A stretch of 64,000 bases of DNA. Origin: JAPPFW01 sp965200835. Lineage in GTDB: Bacteria > Actinomycetota > Acidimicrobiia > Spongiisociales > Spongiisociaceae. A model generated the notes under the pieces. The model searched no databases. It saw only the letters and a program-made list of their open reading frames with translations, and was not told the DNA's origin. The stretch lies in NCBI GenBank assembly GCA_965200835.1, contig OZ241390.1:620001-684000 (forward strand), in the 5' to 3' direction. The stretch's first letter is position 1. The number at the start of each line of letters is the position of its first letter. The position numbers and the translations under genes were made by a program. This document shows, in pieces, positions 42,401 through 51,034 of the stretch.

Positions 42401-43978
42401 TCAGCCCGGTCGGTGGACCCCGAGCACCCTCCGCAGGGCATCGGATACTTCCCCCAGGGTAGCCCCGCCCATCAGCGCGGCCTTGATCGGGTACATGAGG
42501 TTTTGGCCACTTCCTGCGGCGGCCTCTTCCAGCTCGCCCAGGGCCCGGTCTACCGATGTCTGATCGCGCCCGGCCCGCCACGATGCCAGGCGATCCCGCT
42601 GGGCGTGCTCGATGGCCGGATCCACCCTCAGGGGTTGGATGGCCGGACCGCGGTCCTCGGCGTAGCGGTTCACTCCCACGACCGTGTCCTCGCCGGTCTC
42701 GACCCGGAGCGAGGATCGGTAGGCAGCCTCCTCGATCTCGGCCTGGGGAAACCCGCTCTCGATGGCGCCTACCGCTCCCCCGAGCCGATCGGTTTGCTCG
42801 ATGAGGGACCAGGCAGCGGCTTCCAGACTGTCGGTCAGCTGCTCGACGTAATAGGAACCGGCCAGGGGATCGACGGTGTCGGTGAGCCCGGACTCGGCCG
42901 CCAGGATCTGCTGGGTCCTCAGCGCGATGGTTGCCGAACGCTCGCTGGGGAGGCCCAGAGCCTCATCGAAGGCGTTGGTGTGAAGCGACTGGGTGCCCCC
43001 CAGCACGGCTGCTACCGCCTGGACCGTGGTGCGGACGATGTTGTTCTGCGGCTGTTGGGCGGTGAGCGTCGAGCCAGCCGTCTGGGTGTGGAACCTCATC
43101 CGCTGGGCGGCCGGATCGGTCGCCCCGAACCGTTCCTTCATGATGATGGCCCACATCCGGCGGGCGGCGCGGAATTTGGCGGCCTCCTCGAACAGATGGT
43201 TGTGCGAGTTCCAGAAGAAGGACAGCCGGGGAGCGAACCGGTCGATATCCATACCCGCCTCGACCGCCGCCTGCACGTAGGCGATCCCGTTGGCCAGAGT
43301 GAACGCCAGCTCCTGAGCCGCCGTAGCGCCTGCCTCGCGGATGTGGTATCCGCTGATGGAGATAGTGTTCCACCTGCGAAGCTCCCTGTTGCAATAGGCA
43401 AAGAGGTCCGTCACCAGACGCATCGAGGCGGCCGGCGGGTAGATGTAGGTCCCGCGGGCGATGTACTCCTTCAGGATGTCGTTCTGGACCGTTCCCCGGA
43501 TCCTCGCCGGCGCCACGCCCTGCTCCTCGGCCACCAGCTGATACAGCAGCAGCAGGATGGGAGCGGTGGCGTTGATGGTCATCGAGGTGGTCACTTCACC
43601 CAGAGGGAGCCCCGCCAGCAGGAGCCGCATGTCGTCCAGGCTGTCGATCGCGACCCCGACCTTGCCCACCTCGCCCAGGGCAGCCGGGCCATCCGAGTCG
43701 AGACCCATCTGGGTGGGCAGGTCGAAGGCCACTGACAGCCCAGTCTGGCCGGCGGCCAGCAGGGCCTTGAACCGCTGGTTGGTCTCCCGGGCGGTTCCGA
43801 ATCCGGCGTACTGCCGCATCGTCCAGACCCGCCCCCGGTACATGGTGGGATGGGGACCTCGAGTGAACGGATATACACCCGGATCACCCAGTTCTCCATG
43901 CGGGCCGGGGCCATACACCACCTCGACCTGAAGACCGCTCGAAGTGGTGCGGAGGGGAGGTGACGAGGGATTGGACAC
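42401..43978 (-). CDS. Cobalamin-dependent acyl-CoA mutase, large subunit (methylmalonyl-CoA mutase type)
   Basis: 525 aa from a GTG at 43978, or 537 aa from the ATG at 44014; the much longer frame back to 44194 runs into the divergent PBP gene. It is the TIM-barrel substrate domain only and lacks the C-terminal B12-binding domain, so a separate small subunit must exist elsewhere. Motifs: TMYRGRVWTMRQYAGFGTA (Tyr as in methylmalonyl-CoA mutase), FDLPTQMGLDSD, SISGYHIREAGA, FAPRLSFFWNSHNHLFEE, LGGTQSLHTNAFDEA. The position that is Arg207 in the classic mutase appears to be Gln (AYVQAAVEAG), as in isobutyryl/hydroxyisobutyryl types, so substrate is uncertain. It is convergent with the carboxylase genes. 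Confidence 0.87.
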   Translation of the reverse strand: MSNPSSPPLRTTSSGLQVEVVYGPGPHGELGDPGVYPFTRGPHPTMYRGRVWTMRQYAGFGTARETNQRFKALLAAGQTGLSVAFDLPTQMGLDSDGPAALGEVGKVGVAIDSLDDMRLLLAGLPLGEVTTSMTINATAPILLLLYQLVAEEQGVAPARIRGTVQNDILKEYIARGTYIYPPAASMRLVTDLFAYCNRELRRWNTISISGYHIREAGATAAQELAFTLANGIAYVQAAVEAGMDIDRFAPRLSFFWNSHNHLFEEAAKFRAARRMWAIIMKERFGATDPAAQRMRFHTQTAGSTLTAQQPQNNIVRTTVQAVAAVLGGTQSLHTNAFDEALGLPSERSATIALRTQQILAAESGLTDTVDPLAGSYYVEQLTDSLEAAAWSLIEQTDRLGGAVGAIESGFPQAEIEEAAYRSSLRVETGEDTVVGVNRYAEDRGPAIQPLRVDPAIEHAQRDRLASWRAGRDQTSVDRALGELEEAAAGSGQNLMYPIKAALMGGATLGEVSDALRRVLGVHRPG

Positions 43979-44060
43979 GGGGCTGGGTATCCTGATTAGC
44001 CGATACCCGGGCATCGTAGTCCCGAGCGGTATCCGGAGACCTCCGTGGTCTGAGGAGAGC

Positions 44061-46583
44061 ATGAACGAGCAGACCATCCACGAGATCGAGAGAGCCACCA
44101 TGCGCCGCCGATGGTCGCTCTCCCTGGTGCTAATCATCACCATCACCCTGGTATCGGCCACCTGGATCGGACTGTTCGGGTTCCTCGGGGCCAATGCCTC
44201 CTACGCCATGTTCGACCGGTTCGTAACCCGCTGGATACCCGACACCGGATCCGAGACCTCGGTGTTCATCCTGCCGGACCTGTCCCAGGTGTCCCGTATC
44301 TACACCGAGGACGGGCAGGAACTGGCCGAGCTCCATGCCGGTCGGGTCTCCGAACCCGTCCCGATCTGGGAGATACCTGATGCTCTCATCTTCGCGGTGC
44401 TGGCCGCCGAGGATGGTGACTACCTGCAGCACGAGGGCATCGACTTCGCGGCCATCATCAGCGCCATCCGCGACTACGTGACCGGCGCCTCCCGCCGGGG
44501 AGGATCGACCATCACCCAGCAGATCGTGAAGCAGAACATCGTGGGTGACGAGCTGACCGTCCAGCGCAAGATCCTGGAAGCCCTCTATGCCATCGATCTG
44601 GAGCAGCTCTATTCGAAGCAGCAGATCCTGGAGTTCTACCTCAACTCGGTGTACTTCGGATGGTCCGCCTACGGGGTCAAGGCGGCCGCCCAGGAGTACT
44701 TCGGTAAGGAGCTGGCCGACCTGACGGTTGCGGAGGCCGCCACCATCGCGGTCACCATCCGGAATCCCTCCCTCTACGATCCTCGCCGACAGGGGGAGCG
44801 CGCCCGGGAACGCCGGGACGATGTGATCGACGCCATCGCCACCTCCTTCCCCGACTTCCTATCGCTCGACGAAGCTGCCGCAGCCAAGGAGCAACCGTTC
44901 GTCATCCAGCCTGCCGCCAGCTTCGAGAGCCGGGCCGACCATGTGGTGGCCGAGGTGCGCCGCCAACTCCTCAACGATGACGAGTTCCTAGGTGCCCTGG
45001 GCGCCACCAAGGAGGAGCGCACGCGCGCCATCTTCGGATGCCCGGCCCACGAGATCGATTGCGAGGGCGTCGGGCCGCGCGACATCGCGGGCGGCTTGAA
45101 GATCTACGTCACGGTCGATCTCGAGATCCAGGAAGAGGCCAACCGGATCCTCCAGCAATGGCTCCCCGTGTGGGATGCCTCCTCGGACGATGCCCAGGAC
45201 GCCCCAACCGGCGCCATCGCCATGGTCGAGAACAACACGGGAGCGGTTCTGGCCATGTCGTCGGGCCTTCCCTTCGAGCAGGAGCAGTTCGATCTCGCCA
45301 TCCAGGGCAGGCGCAATCCTGGTTCGGCCTTCAAGCCCTTCGTACTAGCCGCCTATCTGGACAGAGGAGGCAGCCTCCAGTCCTACTGGGACGCCCGCAG
45401 CCCGATCGAGATCGAATGCGAGGATCCGTGTGGTCCGGACGGGAGTTACACCTGGACGGTGCGGAATGCCGGCCAGATCGACGATCTGATCACGGTCGCC
45501 AAGGCTACGGAGTCCTCGGTCAACTCGGTATATGCCCAGCTAGCAGTGCTGATCGGTCCGGAGGCGATCGTAAGCACGGCCAGATCCATGGGTATCACGT
45601 CGGAGCTGGAGGAGGTCTACTCCCTGGCCCTGGGCGCCAGCGCGGTGAGCCCTCTCGAGATGGCGTCCGCCTACAGCACGTTCGCCACCAACGGTGTCCA
45701 TGCCGAGCCCTACCTGATCTCCCGCATAACCACCGGCGCGGGAGAGGTCATCTACGAGCGCCGCGTGGAGCCCATCCAGGCCATCAAGCCCGCCCTGGCG
45801 GCGGCGGTTCGCCGGCCGATGGAGCGGGTGGTGTGCTGCGGTACTGCTCGGAGAGCGATCATCGAGGGAGTGCCCCAGGCCGGGAAGACTGGCACCCACC
45901 AGGCTTATCGTGATGCCTGGTTCGTCGGTTACGTCCCCAACTTCACGACCGCCGTCTGGGTCGGATATCCCGATGAACAGGTCCCTCTGACCGACGTGGT
46001 GATCAATGGTGAGACCTACCGGCGGGTGTTCGGCGGATCGGTCCCGGCGCCCATCTGGAAGGAGTTCATGCAGGCGGTGCTCCAGAAGTACCCGGCCGGA
46101 GAGTTCCCCAGCAGTCTCGGCATCGGCGCCTACAGCGTGGTGCCGCCCGCCCAGGTCCCGGACGTGACCGGGATGTCACTCGGAGACGCTCGCGATGCCG
46201 TGCTGGGTGCCCACCTGCTACCCGAGGCGGTGGAGATCGGATCATCCGAGCCCGAAGGCACCGTGCTGGGAACCACGCCGGCGGTGGGTGAGGAGGTCGA
46301 CCAGGGCACCACGGTCGTGCTGGAGGTCGCTACCAGCAGGGCATCGGTGCTCACGGTGCCGGACTTGATCGGATCCACCCTCGAAACCGCTCTGGAGCTC
46401 ATCGAGACGGCCCAGGGCACCTCGGGTGTACTGATCACCATCGAAACCACTTACGAAGCGGTCGATGATCCCGGGCAGGTCGACTTGGTGATCAGGACCG
46501 ATCCGGGTTCCGGCCTCGGCATACCGCCGGGCGGATCGCTTTCCCTCGTGGTCGGGCGGGACACTGCTAACAACGATAACTAG
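44061..46583 (+). CDS. Bifunctional class A penicillin-binding protein with two PASTA domains
   Basis: 840 aa from the ATG at 44061 (GAGGAG 4-5 nt upstream; a longer frame from 43944 is not used). One N-terminal membrane helix (about 20-45), GT51 glycosyltransferase domain (AAEDGDYLQHEGIDF, RGGSTITQQIVKQN, EFYLNSVYFGWSAYGVKAAA), then a transpeptidase with SxxK in GSAFKPF, SxN in SSVNSVYAQ and KTG in AGKTGTHQAYRDAWFVGY. PASTA-like domains follow at about 695-765 and 767-838. It polymerises and cross-links peptidoglycan; PASTA domains may sense muropeptides. Domain order is standard for actinobacterial PonA-type enzymes. Confidence 0.94.
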   Translation: MNEQTIHEIERATMRRRWSLSLVLIITITLVSATWIGLFGFLGANASYAMFDRFVTRWIPDTGSETSVFILPDLSQVSRIYTEDGQELAELHAGRVSEPVPIWEIPDALIFAVLAAEDGDYLQHEGIDFAAIISAIRDYVTGASRRGGSTITQQIVKQNIVGDELTVQRKILEALYAIDLEQLYSKQQILEFYLNSVYFGWSAYGVKAAAQEYFGKELADLTVAEAATIAVTIRNPSLYDPRRQGERARERRDDVIDAIATSFPDFLSLDEAAAAKEQPFVIQPAASFESRADHVVAEVRRQLLNDDEFLGALGATKEERTRAIFGCPAHEIDCEGVGPRDIAGGLKIYVTVDLEIQEEANRILQQWLPVWDASSDDAQDAPTGAIAMVENNTGAVLAMSSGLPFEQEQFDLAIQGRRNPGSAFKPFVLAAYLDRGGSLQSYWDARSPIEIECEDPCGPDGSYTWTVRNAGQIDDLITVAKATESSVNSVYAQLAVLIGPEAIVSTARSMGITSELEEVYSLALGASAVSPLEMASAYSTFATNGVHAEPYLISRITTGAGEVIYERRVEPIQAIKPALAAAVRRPMERVVCCGTARRAIIEGVPQAGKTGTHQAYRDAWFVGYVPNFTTAVWVGYPDEQVPLTDVVINGETYRRVFGGSVPAPIWKEFMQAVLQKYPAGEFPSSLGIGAYSVVPPAQVPDVTGMSLGDARDAVLGAHLLPEAVEIGSSEPEGTVLGTTPAVGEEVDQGTTVVLEVATSRASVLTVPDLIGSTLETALELIETAQGTSGVLITIETTYEAVDDPGQVDLVIRTDPGSGLGIPPGGSLSLVVGRDTANNDN

Positions 46584-46611
46584 CTGTAGAACACAGACTG
46601 CTAAAAATATC

Positions 46612-46642
46612 TAGCTATAGCTAATGGTAAATTGCCATAGAT
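46612..46642. promoter_or_regulatory. A/T-rich inverted repeats ahead of a hypothetical gene
   Basis: TAGCTATAGCTA (46612-46623) is a perfect 12-bp palindrome, overlapped on its right by an imperfect inverted repeat (ATGGTAA / TTGCCAT). The gap 46584-46650 is strikingly A/T-rich for this genome. It probably contains the promoter and an operator of the gene that starts near 46651. Confidence 0.4.
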
Positions 46643-46650
46643 AGGTTATC

Positions 46651-47109
46651 GTGACGGTCATGCGGTTCGCAGCGCCCGGTACAGTCCGCTTGGACGATTG
46701 TCCTCCCGTCGCCGCGGACATCGCGCCATCACCGGGCGCCGCGGCCCGCATCGTCACCCAGAAGAGGTGCCGGATCTCCCCCCGTCTGTGGCCCCAGCCT
46801 CCCGAGACCAGCTTCGAGCCGTCGGATCCCTATGTGCGGATGTACTGGACGGCGGCGCTGGGGCCGAGCGCCGTAGCCGAATTGCTCCGGGTCATCTGCG
46901 CGGCCAAGCGGAGCTGGTCCATCCCTCACCCCCTGTTCCTGCCGGTCCTGTGCGAAGAAGGCTTGGTCCACTACGTCGAACGGACGGTCTGGGTTCGCGA
47001 ACAGGTTCCACCGCTGGGCCGGCGCCAGCTGGCCCGCCTCTCCCCCCACCTCCAGCGGCGTCACAACCAGGACCTGGCCACCGCCCGGAAGGCAGCCCGC
47101 AGCACCTGA
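46651..47109 (+). CDS. Hypothetical protein, 152 aa
   Basis: 152 aa from the GTG at 46651, or 149 aa from the ATG at 46660. The protein is Pro/Arg-rich at its N-terminus and has a globular middle (SDPYVRMYWTAALGPSAVAE, LLRVICAAKRSWSIPHP, FLPVLCEEGLVHYVERTVWV) with a basic C-terminus. It has codon use like its neighbours and an A/T-rich promoter region with inverted repeats, so I take it as real. No domain recognised; one could imagine a small regulator or nucleic-acid-binding protein from the basic tail, but nothing in the sequence proves it. Confidence 0.6.
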   Translation: MTVMRFAAPGTVRLDDCPPVAADIAPSPGAAARIVTQKRCRISPRLWPQPPETSFEPSDPYVRMYWTAALGPSAVAELLRVICAAKRSWSIPHPLFLPVLCEEGLVHYVERTVWVREQVPPLGRRQLARLSPHLQRRHNQDLATARKAARST

Positions 47110-47244
47110 CCGGCCTTCGGCTTGCCCCTCCGGCGAGGCCTACTAACGGTGACCCGTCCCGTCAGGGACTCATCTGACCCTCAGCCTCACCCGCCGGCTA
47201 GGCCCAACCCGTCCGCGGAGGCCACCCTCCTACCATGTCGGGAC

Positions 47245-48036
47245 ATGCCGGATGACATCGCCAAGGTCGCAAGGCTGCTGCGCCACACCAGGCGTCTCCT
47301 GGTATTCACAGGAGCGGGTGTTTCCACCGACTCCGGAATACCCGACTTCCGAGGCCCCGACGGCCTGTGGAAACGGGTCGATCCTGATGACTTCACCATC
47401 GCCAGGTACCTGTCCAGCTCGGAAGTGAGGAAGCGGAGTTGGGCCAGATGGTCGACCTCCCCCATTCGCCATGCCCGACCAAATGCCGCCCACCGGGCCG
47501 TGGCAGAGCTGGCGCAGATGGGACGCCTGGAAGGATGCGTCACCCAGAACATCGATGGACTCCACCAGGCGGCCGGGCTGACGGACGATTTAGTGGTCGA
47601 AGTCCATGGCAACGTCTGGTCCGTCCGTTGCCTGGCTTGCCCGGCACGATGGCCGGCCGGGACAGTGTTCGATCGAGTCCAGCAAGGCGAGGAGGATCCG
47701 CACTGCCCGCAGTGTGGCGGCCTGATAAAGCTAACCGTGGTCTCGTTCGGCCAGGCGATCCCGCCCGGGGTGATGGACCGAGCCCATGCCATGGCGCGGC
47801 GGGCTGACGGGGTGGTGGCAGTGGGTACCACCCTATCCGTGTGGCCTGCTGCTGAGATTCCCCTCGCGGCGGCAGAGCGAGGGATTCCCTTCGTGATCGT
47901 CAACCTGGGCGCCACGGACTTCGACGATCTGGCGACCGTCAAGGTGGCGCAGCCGGCCGGACCGGCTCTCACCCGCTTGGTGACCTTGCTGGCAGACACT
48001 CGATCTGATTCCCCAAGCGGCTCCGGCGGGGGGTAG
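47245..48036 (+). CDS. NAD-dependent protein deacylase (sirtuin)
   Basis: 263 aa from the ATG at 47245; the frame is open further upstream (47122) but that part looks non-coding. Sir2 signatures: GAGVSTDSGIPDFRGPDGLW, TQNIDGLHQAAG with the catalytic His in VEVHGNVW, and the zinc set CLAC...CPQCG. The region RARPNAAHRAVAEL and VGTTLSVWPAAEIPLAA complete the NAD fold. The residues that recognise succinyl groups (Tyr/Arg in YxxR) are not obvious, so deacetylation is more likely. Sirtuins often control acetyl-CoA synthetases, which is of note near acyl-CoA metabolism, but no link is proven. Confidence 0.93.
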   Translation: MPDDIAKVARLLRHTRRLLVFTGAGVSTDSGIPDFRGPDGLWKRVDPDDFTIARYLSSSEVRKRSWARWSTSPIRHARPNAAHRAVAELAQMGRLEGCVTQNIDGLHQAAGLTDDLVVEVHGNVWSVRCLACPARWPAGTVFDRVQQGEEDPHCPQCGGLIKLTVVSFGQAIPPGVMDRAHAMARRADGVVAVGTTLSVWPAAEIPLAAAERGIPFVIVNLGATDFDDLATVKVAQPAGPALTRLVTLLADTRSDSPSGSGGG

Positions 48037-48064
48037 TTGTCCCAGGTCGGGTTACTCTTGAGCT

Positions 48065-49240
48065 ATGCCAACGTCATATGGGGAACTGGTGATGGCGGCG
48101 CGCCGCCGGATCAGCGAGATGTCGGCGGAGGAGCTGGCCGAGCTTGCCGCGGACGGGGTGACCCTCATCGACATCCGGGAGAGCGGCGAGTGGGAGCAGG
48201 GGAAGATCCCCGGGGCGATCCACATCCCTCGGGGAGTCCTGGAAGGAGCCATCGGGCGGCTGGCCGGCTCCCTGAGGCGATCCGGCCAGGATCCGCTCGT
48301 GCTCTACTGTGCCTCGGGTGCCCGCTCGGCCCTGGCCGCCCACACCCTCGGGAGGATGGGATATTCGAGAGTCCACTCGCTGGCGGGCGGGTTCCAGGAG
48401 TGGAAGGCGAGAGGCGGTCCATGGCATCTGCCCGATGGGCTCTCGTCCGTCCAGCTCCAGCGATATGACCGCCATCTCCGGCTACCGGAGGTAGGAGAGC
48501 AGGGCCAGCGCAAGCTACTGGGGGCCCGAGTCCTGATCGTCGGCGCCGGCGGGTTGGGATCACCGGCCGCTCTCTATCTGGCGGCGGCCGGAGTGGGCAC
48601 CCTCGGGATAGCTGACCACGACCGGGTGGACATCACCAACCTCCAACGCCAGGTCCTCCATACGGTGAGGTCGATCGGCGACTCGAAAGTGCTGTCGGCC
48701 CGAGACACCATCCGGGCACTCAACCCCGATGTATCCGTTGAGACCTACGACTTCCGGGTGAGTTCCTCCGGGATCCTCGACCTGCTGGAGGGATACGACC
48801 TAGTGCTGGATGGCACCGATAACTTCCCGACCCGCTACCTACTCAACGATGCCTCCCTGCACCTGGGGATTCCGGTAGTTCACGGGGCGGTGTTCCGATT
48901 CGAAGGCCAGGTGAGCCTGTTCGATCCGGCCTCCGGACCGTGCTACCGATGTCTGTTCCCCAAGCCACCCCCACCCGAACTGGCACCCAACTGTGCAGAA
49001 GCCGGGGTACTGGGAGTGTTGCCGGGCGTGATCGGCACCCTGCAAGCCACCGAGGCCGTCAAGTTCCTGCTGGATATCGGCGACACCCTGGCCGGGCGGT
49101 TGCTGCTCTACGATGCCCTATCCCAGCAGTTCCGGACCCTCACCATCCGCAAGGCACCCGACTGCCCGGCCTGCGGGGACCCGGACAATCTGCCGCCGCT
49201 GATCGACTACGACGAGACCTGCACGGTGGCCGGGCAGTAG
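48065..49240 (+). CDS. Rhodanese-ThiF (MoeB/ThiF-type) sulfur-carrier adenylyltransferase
   Basis: 391 aa. An N-terminal rhodanese domain (about 20-120; active-site loop YCASGARSALAA with Cys82) is followed by an E1-like adenylyltransferase (about 125-391): VLIVGAGGLGSPAALYLAAA for ATP, DHDRVDITNLQRQVLH, LDGTDNFPTRYLLND, CYRCLFPKPPPPELAPNC and the zinc knuckle CPAC. In the usual MoeZ/Uba4 arrangement the rhodanese is C-terminal; here the order is reversed. The role is activation and sulfuration of a ubiquitin-like sulfur carrier for molybdopterin, thiamine, cysteine or tRNA thiolation. It lies 28 bp after the sirtuin gene, probably in one operon. Confidence 0.9.
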   Translation: MPTSYGELVMAARRRISEMSAEELAELAADGVTLIDIRESGEWEQGKIPGAIHIPRGVLEGAIGRLAGSLRRSGQDPLVLYCASGARSALAAHTLGRMGYSRVHSLAGGFQEWKARGGPWHLPDGLSSVQLQRYDRHLRLPEVGEQGQRKLLGARVLIVGAGGLGSPAALYLAAAGVGTLGIADHDRVDITNLQRQVLHTVRSIGDSKVLSARDTIRALNPDVSVETYDFRVSSSGILDLLEGYDLVLDGTDNFPTRYLLNDASLHLGIPVVHGAVFRFEGQVSLFDPASGPCYRCLFPKPPPPELAPNCAEAGVLGVLPGVIGTLQATEAVKFLLDIGDTLAGRLLLYDALSQQFRTLTIRKAPDCPACGDPDNLPPLIDYDETCTVAGQ

Positions 49241-49257
49241 CCGTCCGGAGACCCGTC

Positions 49258-50532
49258 TCACCTAGCGCCGAAACCGCTCAGGACGGTCCAGCAGCTCCGC
49301 CCCAGGATCTCCAGGTCCAGCCACGGACTCATATGCTTGAGATAGAAGAGGTCGTAGGTGAGCTTGTCGATCGTATCCGCATCGCTGTCGGCATATCCGT
49401 AGTTGACCTGGGCCCACCCGGTGATGCCCGGCCGGACCAGATGGCGGTTCGAATAGAAGGGGATGGTCTGCGCGAAGCGCTCGACGAACTCGACCTGCTC
49501 CGGTCGGGGTCCCACCAGGCTCATATCACCCTTGAGCACGTTCCAGAGCTGCGGAAGCTCATCGAGCCGGAAGCGCCGTAACCATCTGCCCAACGGAACC
49601 ACCCGCTCGTCCCCCTCGCTGGTGAACGAGGGCCCGTGAAGTTCGGAACCCTCCCGCATCGACCGGAATTTGTACTGCGTGAACGGGGTCCCGCCCCGGC
49701 CTATCCGGGTCTGGCGGAAGATCACCGGTCCCGGTGAGCTGAAGCGGATGGACGCGGCCACCCAGGCACCCACCAGCAGGGTCACCGGAGCGGTGACTAG
49801 CACGAACAGCAGATCGAACACCCGCTTGCCCGGCAGATAAGGGGCGGTGCGGAGGACGGGCGCGGAGATTTCCCAGCCTTCCGCCATCGAGACGATCGGC
49901 AAGCGTCCCGTGTGGGCCTCGTAGACCCGGGTCAAGGGCCGCACATCGAACCCGGCCAGCGTGCACGAAGAGACATAGCGGGCCATCCGGTCCGACAGCA
50001 CGGCCCCGAGGTCGATCCCGAGGACCACTCCGGGCGAGAGCGGCTCGATCTGGCCGGTCGTCAACGGGTCGAGCACGGACACCACATCTGCATGCGGCGC
50101 ATTACGCAGATCGTCGACCAGGCCCTCCTCATGGGTAACCAGCACCATGGACTCGGTCCATGGTCGCCGCCGATGTAGAGCTCGATGTCCCAGCGCGCCC
50201 GCCAGGAACAAGGCCATCGTCCAGCCGATGAGCGGCCGGGAGAAGTAGACCCTGGTCGCCACCAGCGCCAGCGAGGTGGTAGCCAGCACGATGAAGGCCA
50301 GCGCCACCGCCCGGCCATAACCCGGATGGGGAGCTCCGCCCACCGAGATCCTCGAGACCACCCACTCGGCCAGTGCAAGCCCCGCGAACATCATCACCAG
50401 CAGCCACACCACCCGCCCTTCGAACCGCCAGGGAAGCGGCGTACCGAGGGTGATCAGCGACCCTACGGCAATCGATACCGCCAGCGTGGCCGCATCGAGC
50501 AGTACTTGGGTTCGCAAGAATCTGTTCTGCAT
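49258..50532 (-). CDS. Polyprenyl-phosphate sugar phosphotransferase (initiating glycosyltransferase)
   Basis: 424 aa. The N-terminal half has about four hydrophobic helices and a degenerate nucleotide-binding domain; from about residue 225 comes the bacterial sugar transferase domain: KRVFDLLFVLVTAPVTLLVG, FRQTRIGRGGTPFTQYKFRS, RRFRLDELPQLWNVLKGDMS, LVGPRPEQVEFVE and RPGITGWAQVNYGY. It moves a sugar-1-phosphate to undecaprenyl phosphate and so starts a surface polysaccharide repeat unit. That polymer could be what the LCP ligase at 12-13.5 kb attaches. Confidence 0.93.
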   Translation of the reverse strand: MQNRFLRTQVLLDAATLAVSIAVGSLITLGTPLPWRFEGRVVWLLVMMFAGLALAEWVVSRISVGGAPHPGYGRAVALAFIVLATTSLALVATRVYFSRPLIGWTMALFLAGALGHRALHRRRPWTESMVLVTHEEGLVDDLRNAPHADVVSVLDPLTTGQIEPLSPGVVLGIDLGAVLSDRMARYVSSCTLAGFDVRPLTRVYEAHTGRLPIVSMAEGWEISAPVLRTAPYLPGKRVFDLLFVLVTAPVTLLVGAWVAASIRFSSPGPVIFRQTRIGRGGTPFTQYKFRSMREGSELHGPSFTSEGDERVVPLGRWLRRFRLDELPQLWNVLKGDMSLVGPRPEQVEFVERFAQTIPFYSNRHLVRPGITGWAQVNYGYADSDADTIDKLTYDLFYLKHMSPWLDLEILGRSCWTVLSGFGAR

Positions 50533-50671
50533 TATCCCCCGAAGTCACACGGGTGGCAGGCGTCCACAGATCAGACTAGCCCGCCCCACCGTGCTTGACC
50601 GACCTTGGTCCGACCTCGCGATCAATCACCAACAGAGTCACATTCCCGTACGGATCTCGAACCACTGAGCT

Positions 50672-50977
50672 TCAGAACCTCCAGGATTCGAGCCTCATGA
50701 GATCCACGAACCTGATGCAATCGATGTAAAGAGCCGCACAAACATCAGGAATGTTCGGTTTCGCCAGCTTTCCGGTTGGCTTCTCACCGGTCACCACTGC
50801 TAGTCCCTGGACCTCAGCCACCGCGATCACGAACGGATCGGCAGACACTCTACAATTCCTCATGTCCACAAGTCTCGGGTAATCTCTAAGGATCCGCCGT
50901 GCAGCCATCTGGATTTCGTAGCCCAACGGAACAAATAGATAGGGACGGTCCCGAGCCCACGAATGAGCAAATTCGTC
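50672..50977 (-). pseudogene. DUF4411-type toxin remnant, N-terminus lost
   Basis: Only the C-terminal ~100 residues of a DUF4411 (PIN-like) protein are left: HSWARDRPYLFVP, VSADPFVIAVAEVQGLAVVT, KPNIPDVCAALYIDCIRFVD. Read upstream from the TTG at 50926 the frame continues for 17 codons of matching sequence and then meets a TAG at 50978-50980, with no start and no N-terminal PIN motif. Full-length DUF4411 proteins have about 160 residues and are usually encoded next to an XRE-ImmA antitoxin such as the gene just upstream. I regard it as a truncated toxin; a short functional product from the TTG is less likely. Confidence 0.55.
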
Positions 50978-51034
50978 CTATAGATTGAGAAATCTTGCGA
51001 ACAGGTGTCAGGTTCCTATCATCACAAGATGTTT

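Noticed and set aside
42299..43735. 478-aa plus-strand open frame
   Set aside because: Antisense to the acyl-CoA mutase gene; no start signal or domain.
47122..47244. N-terminal extension of the sirtuin
   Set aside because: Pro/Arg-rich sequence without family similarity; the Sir2 domain starts normally from the ATG at 47245.
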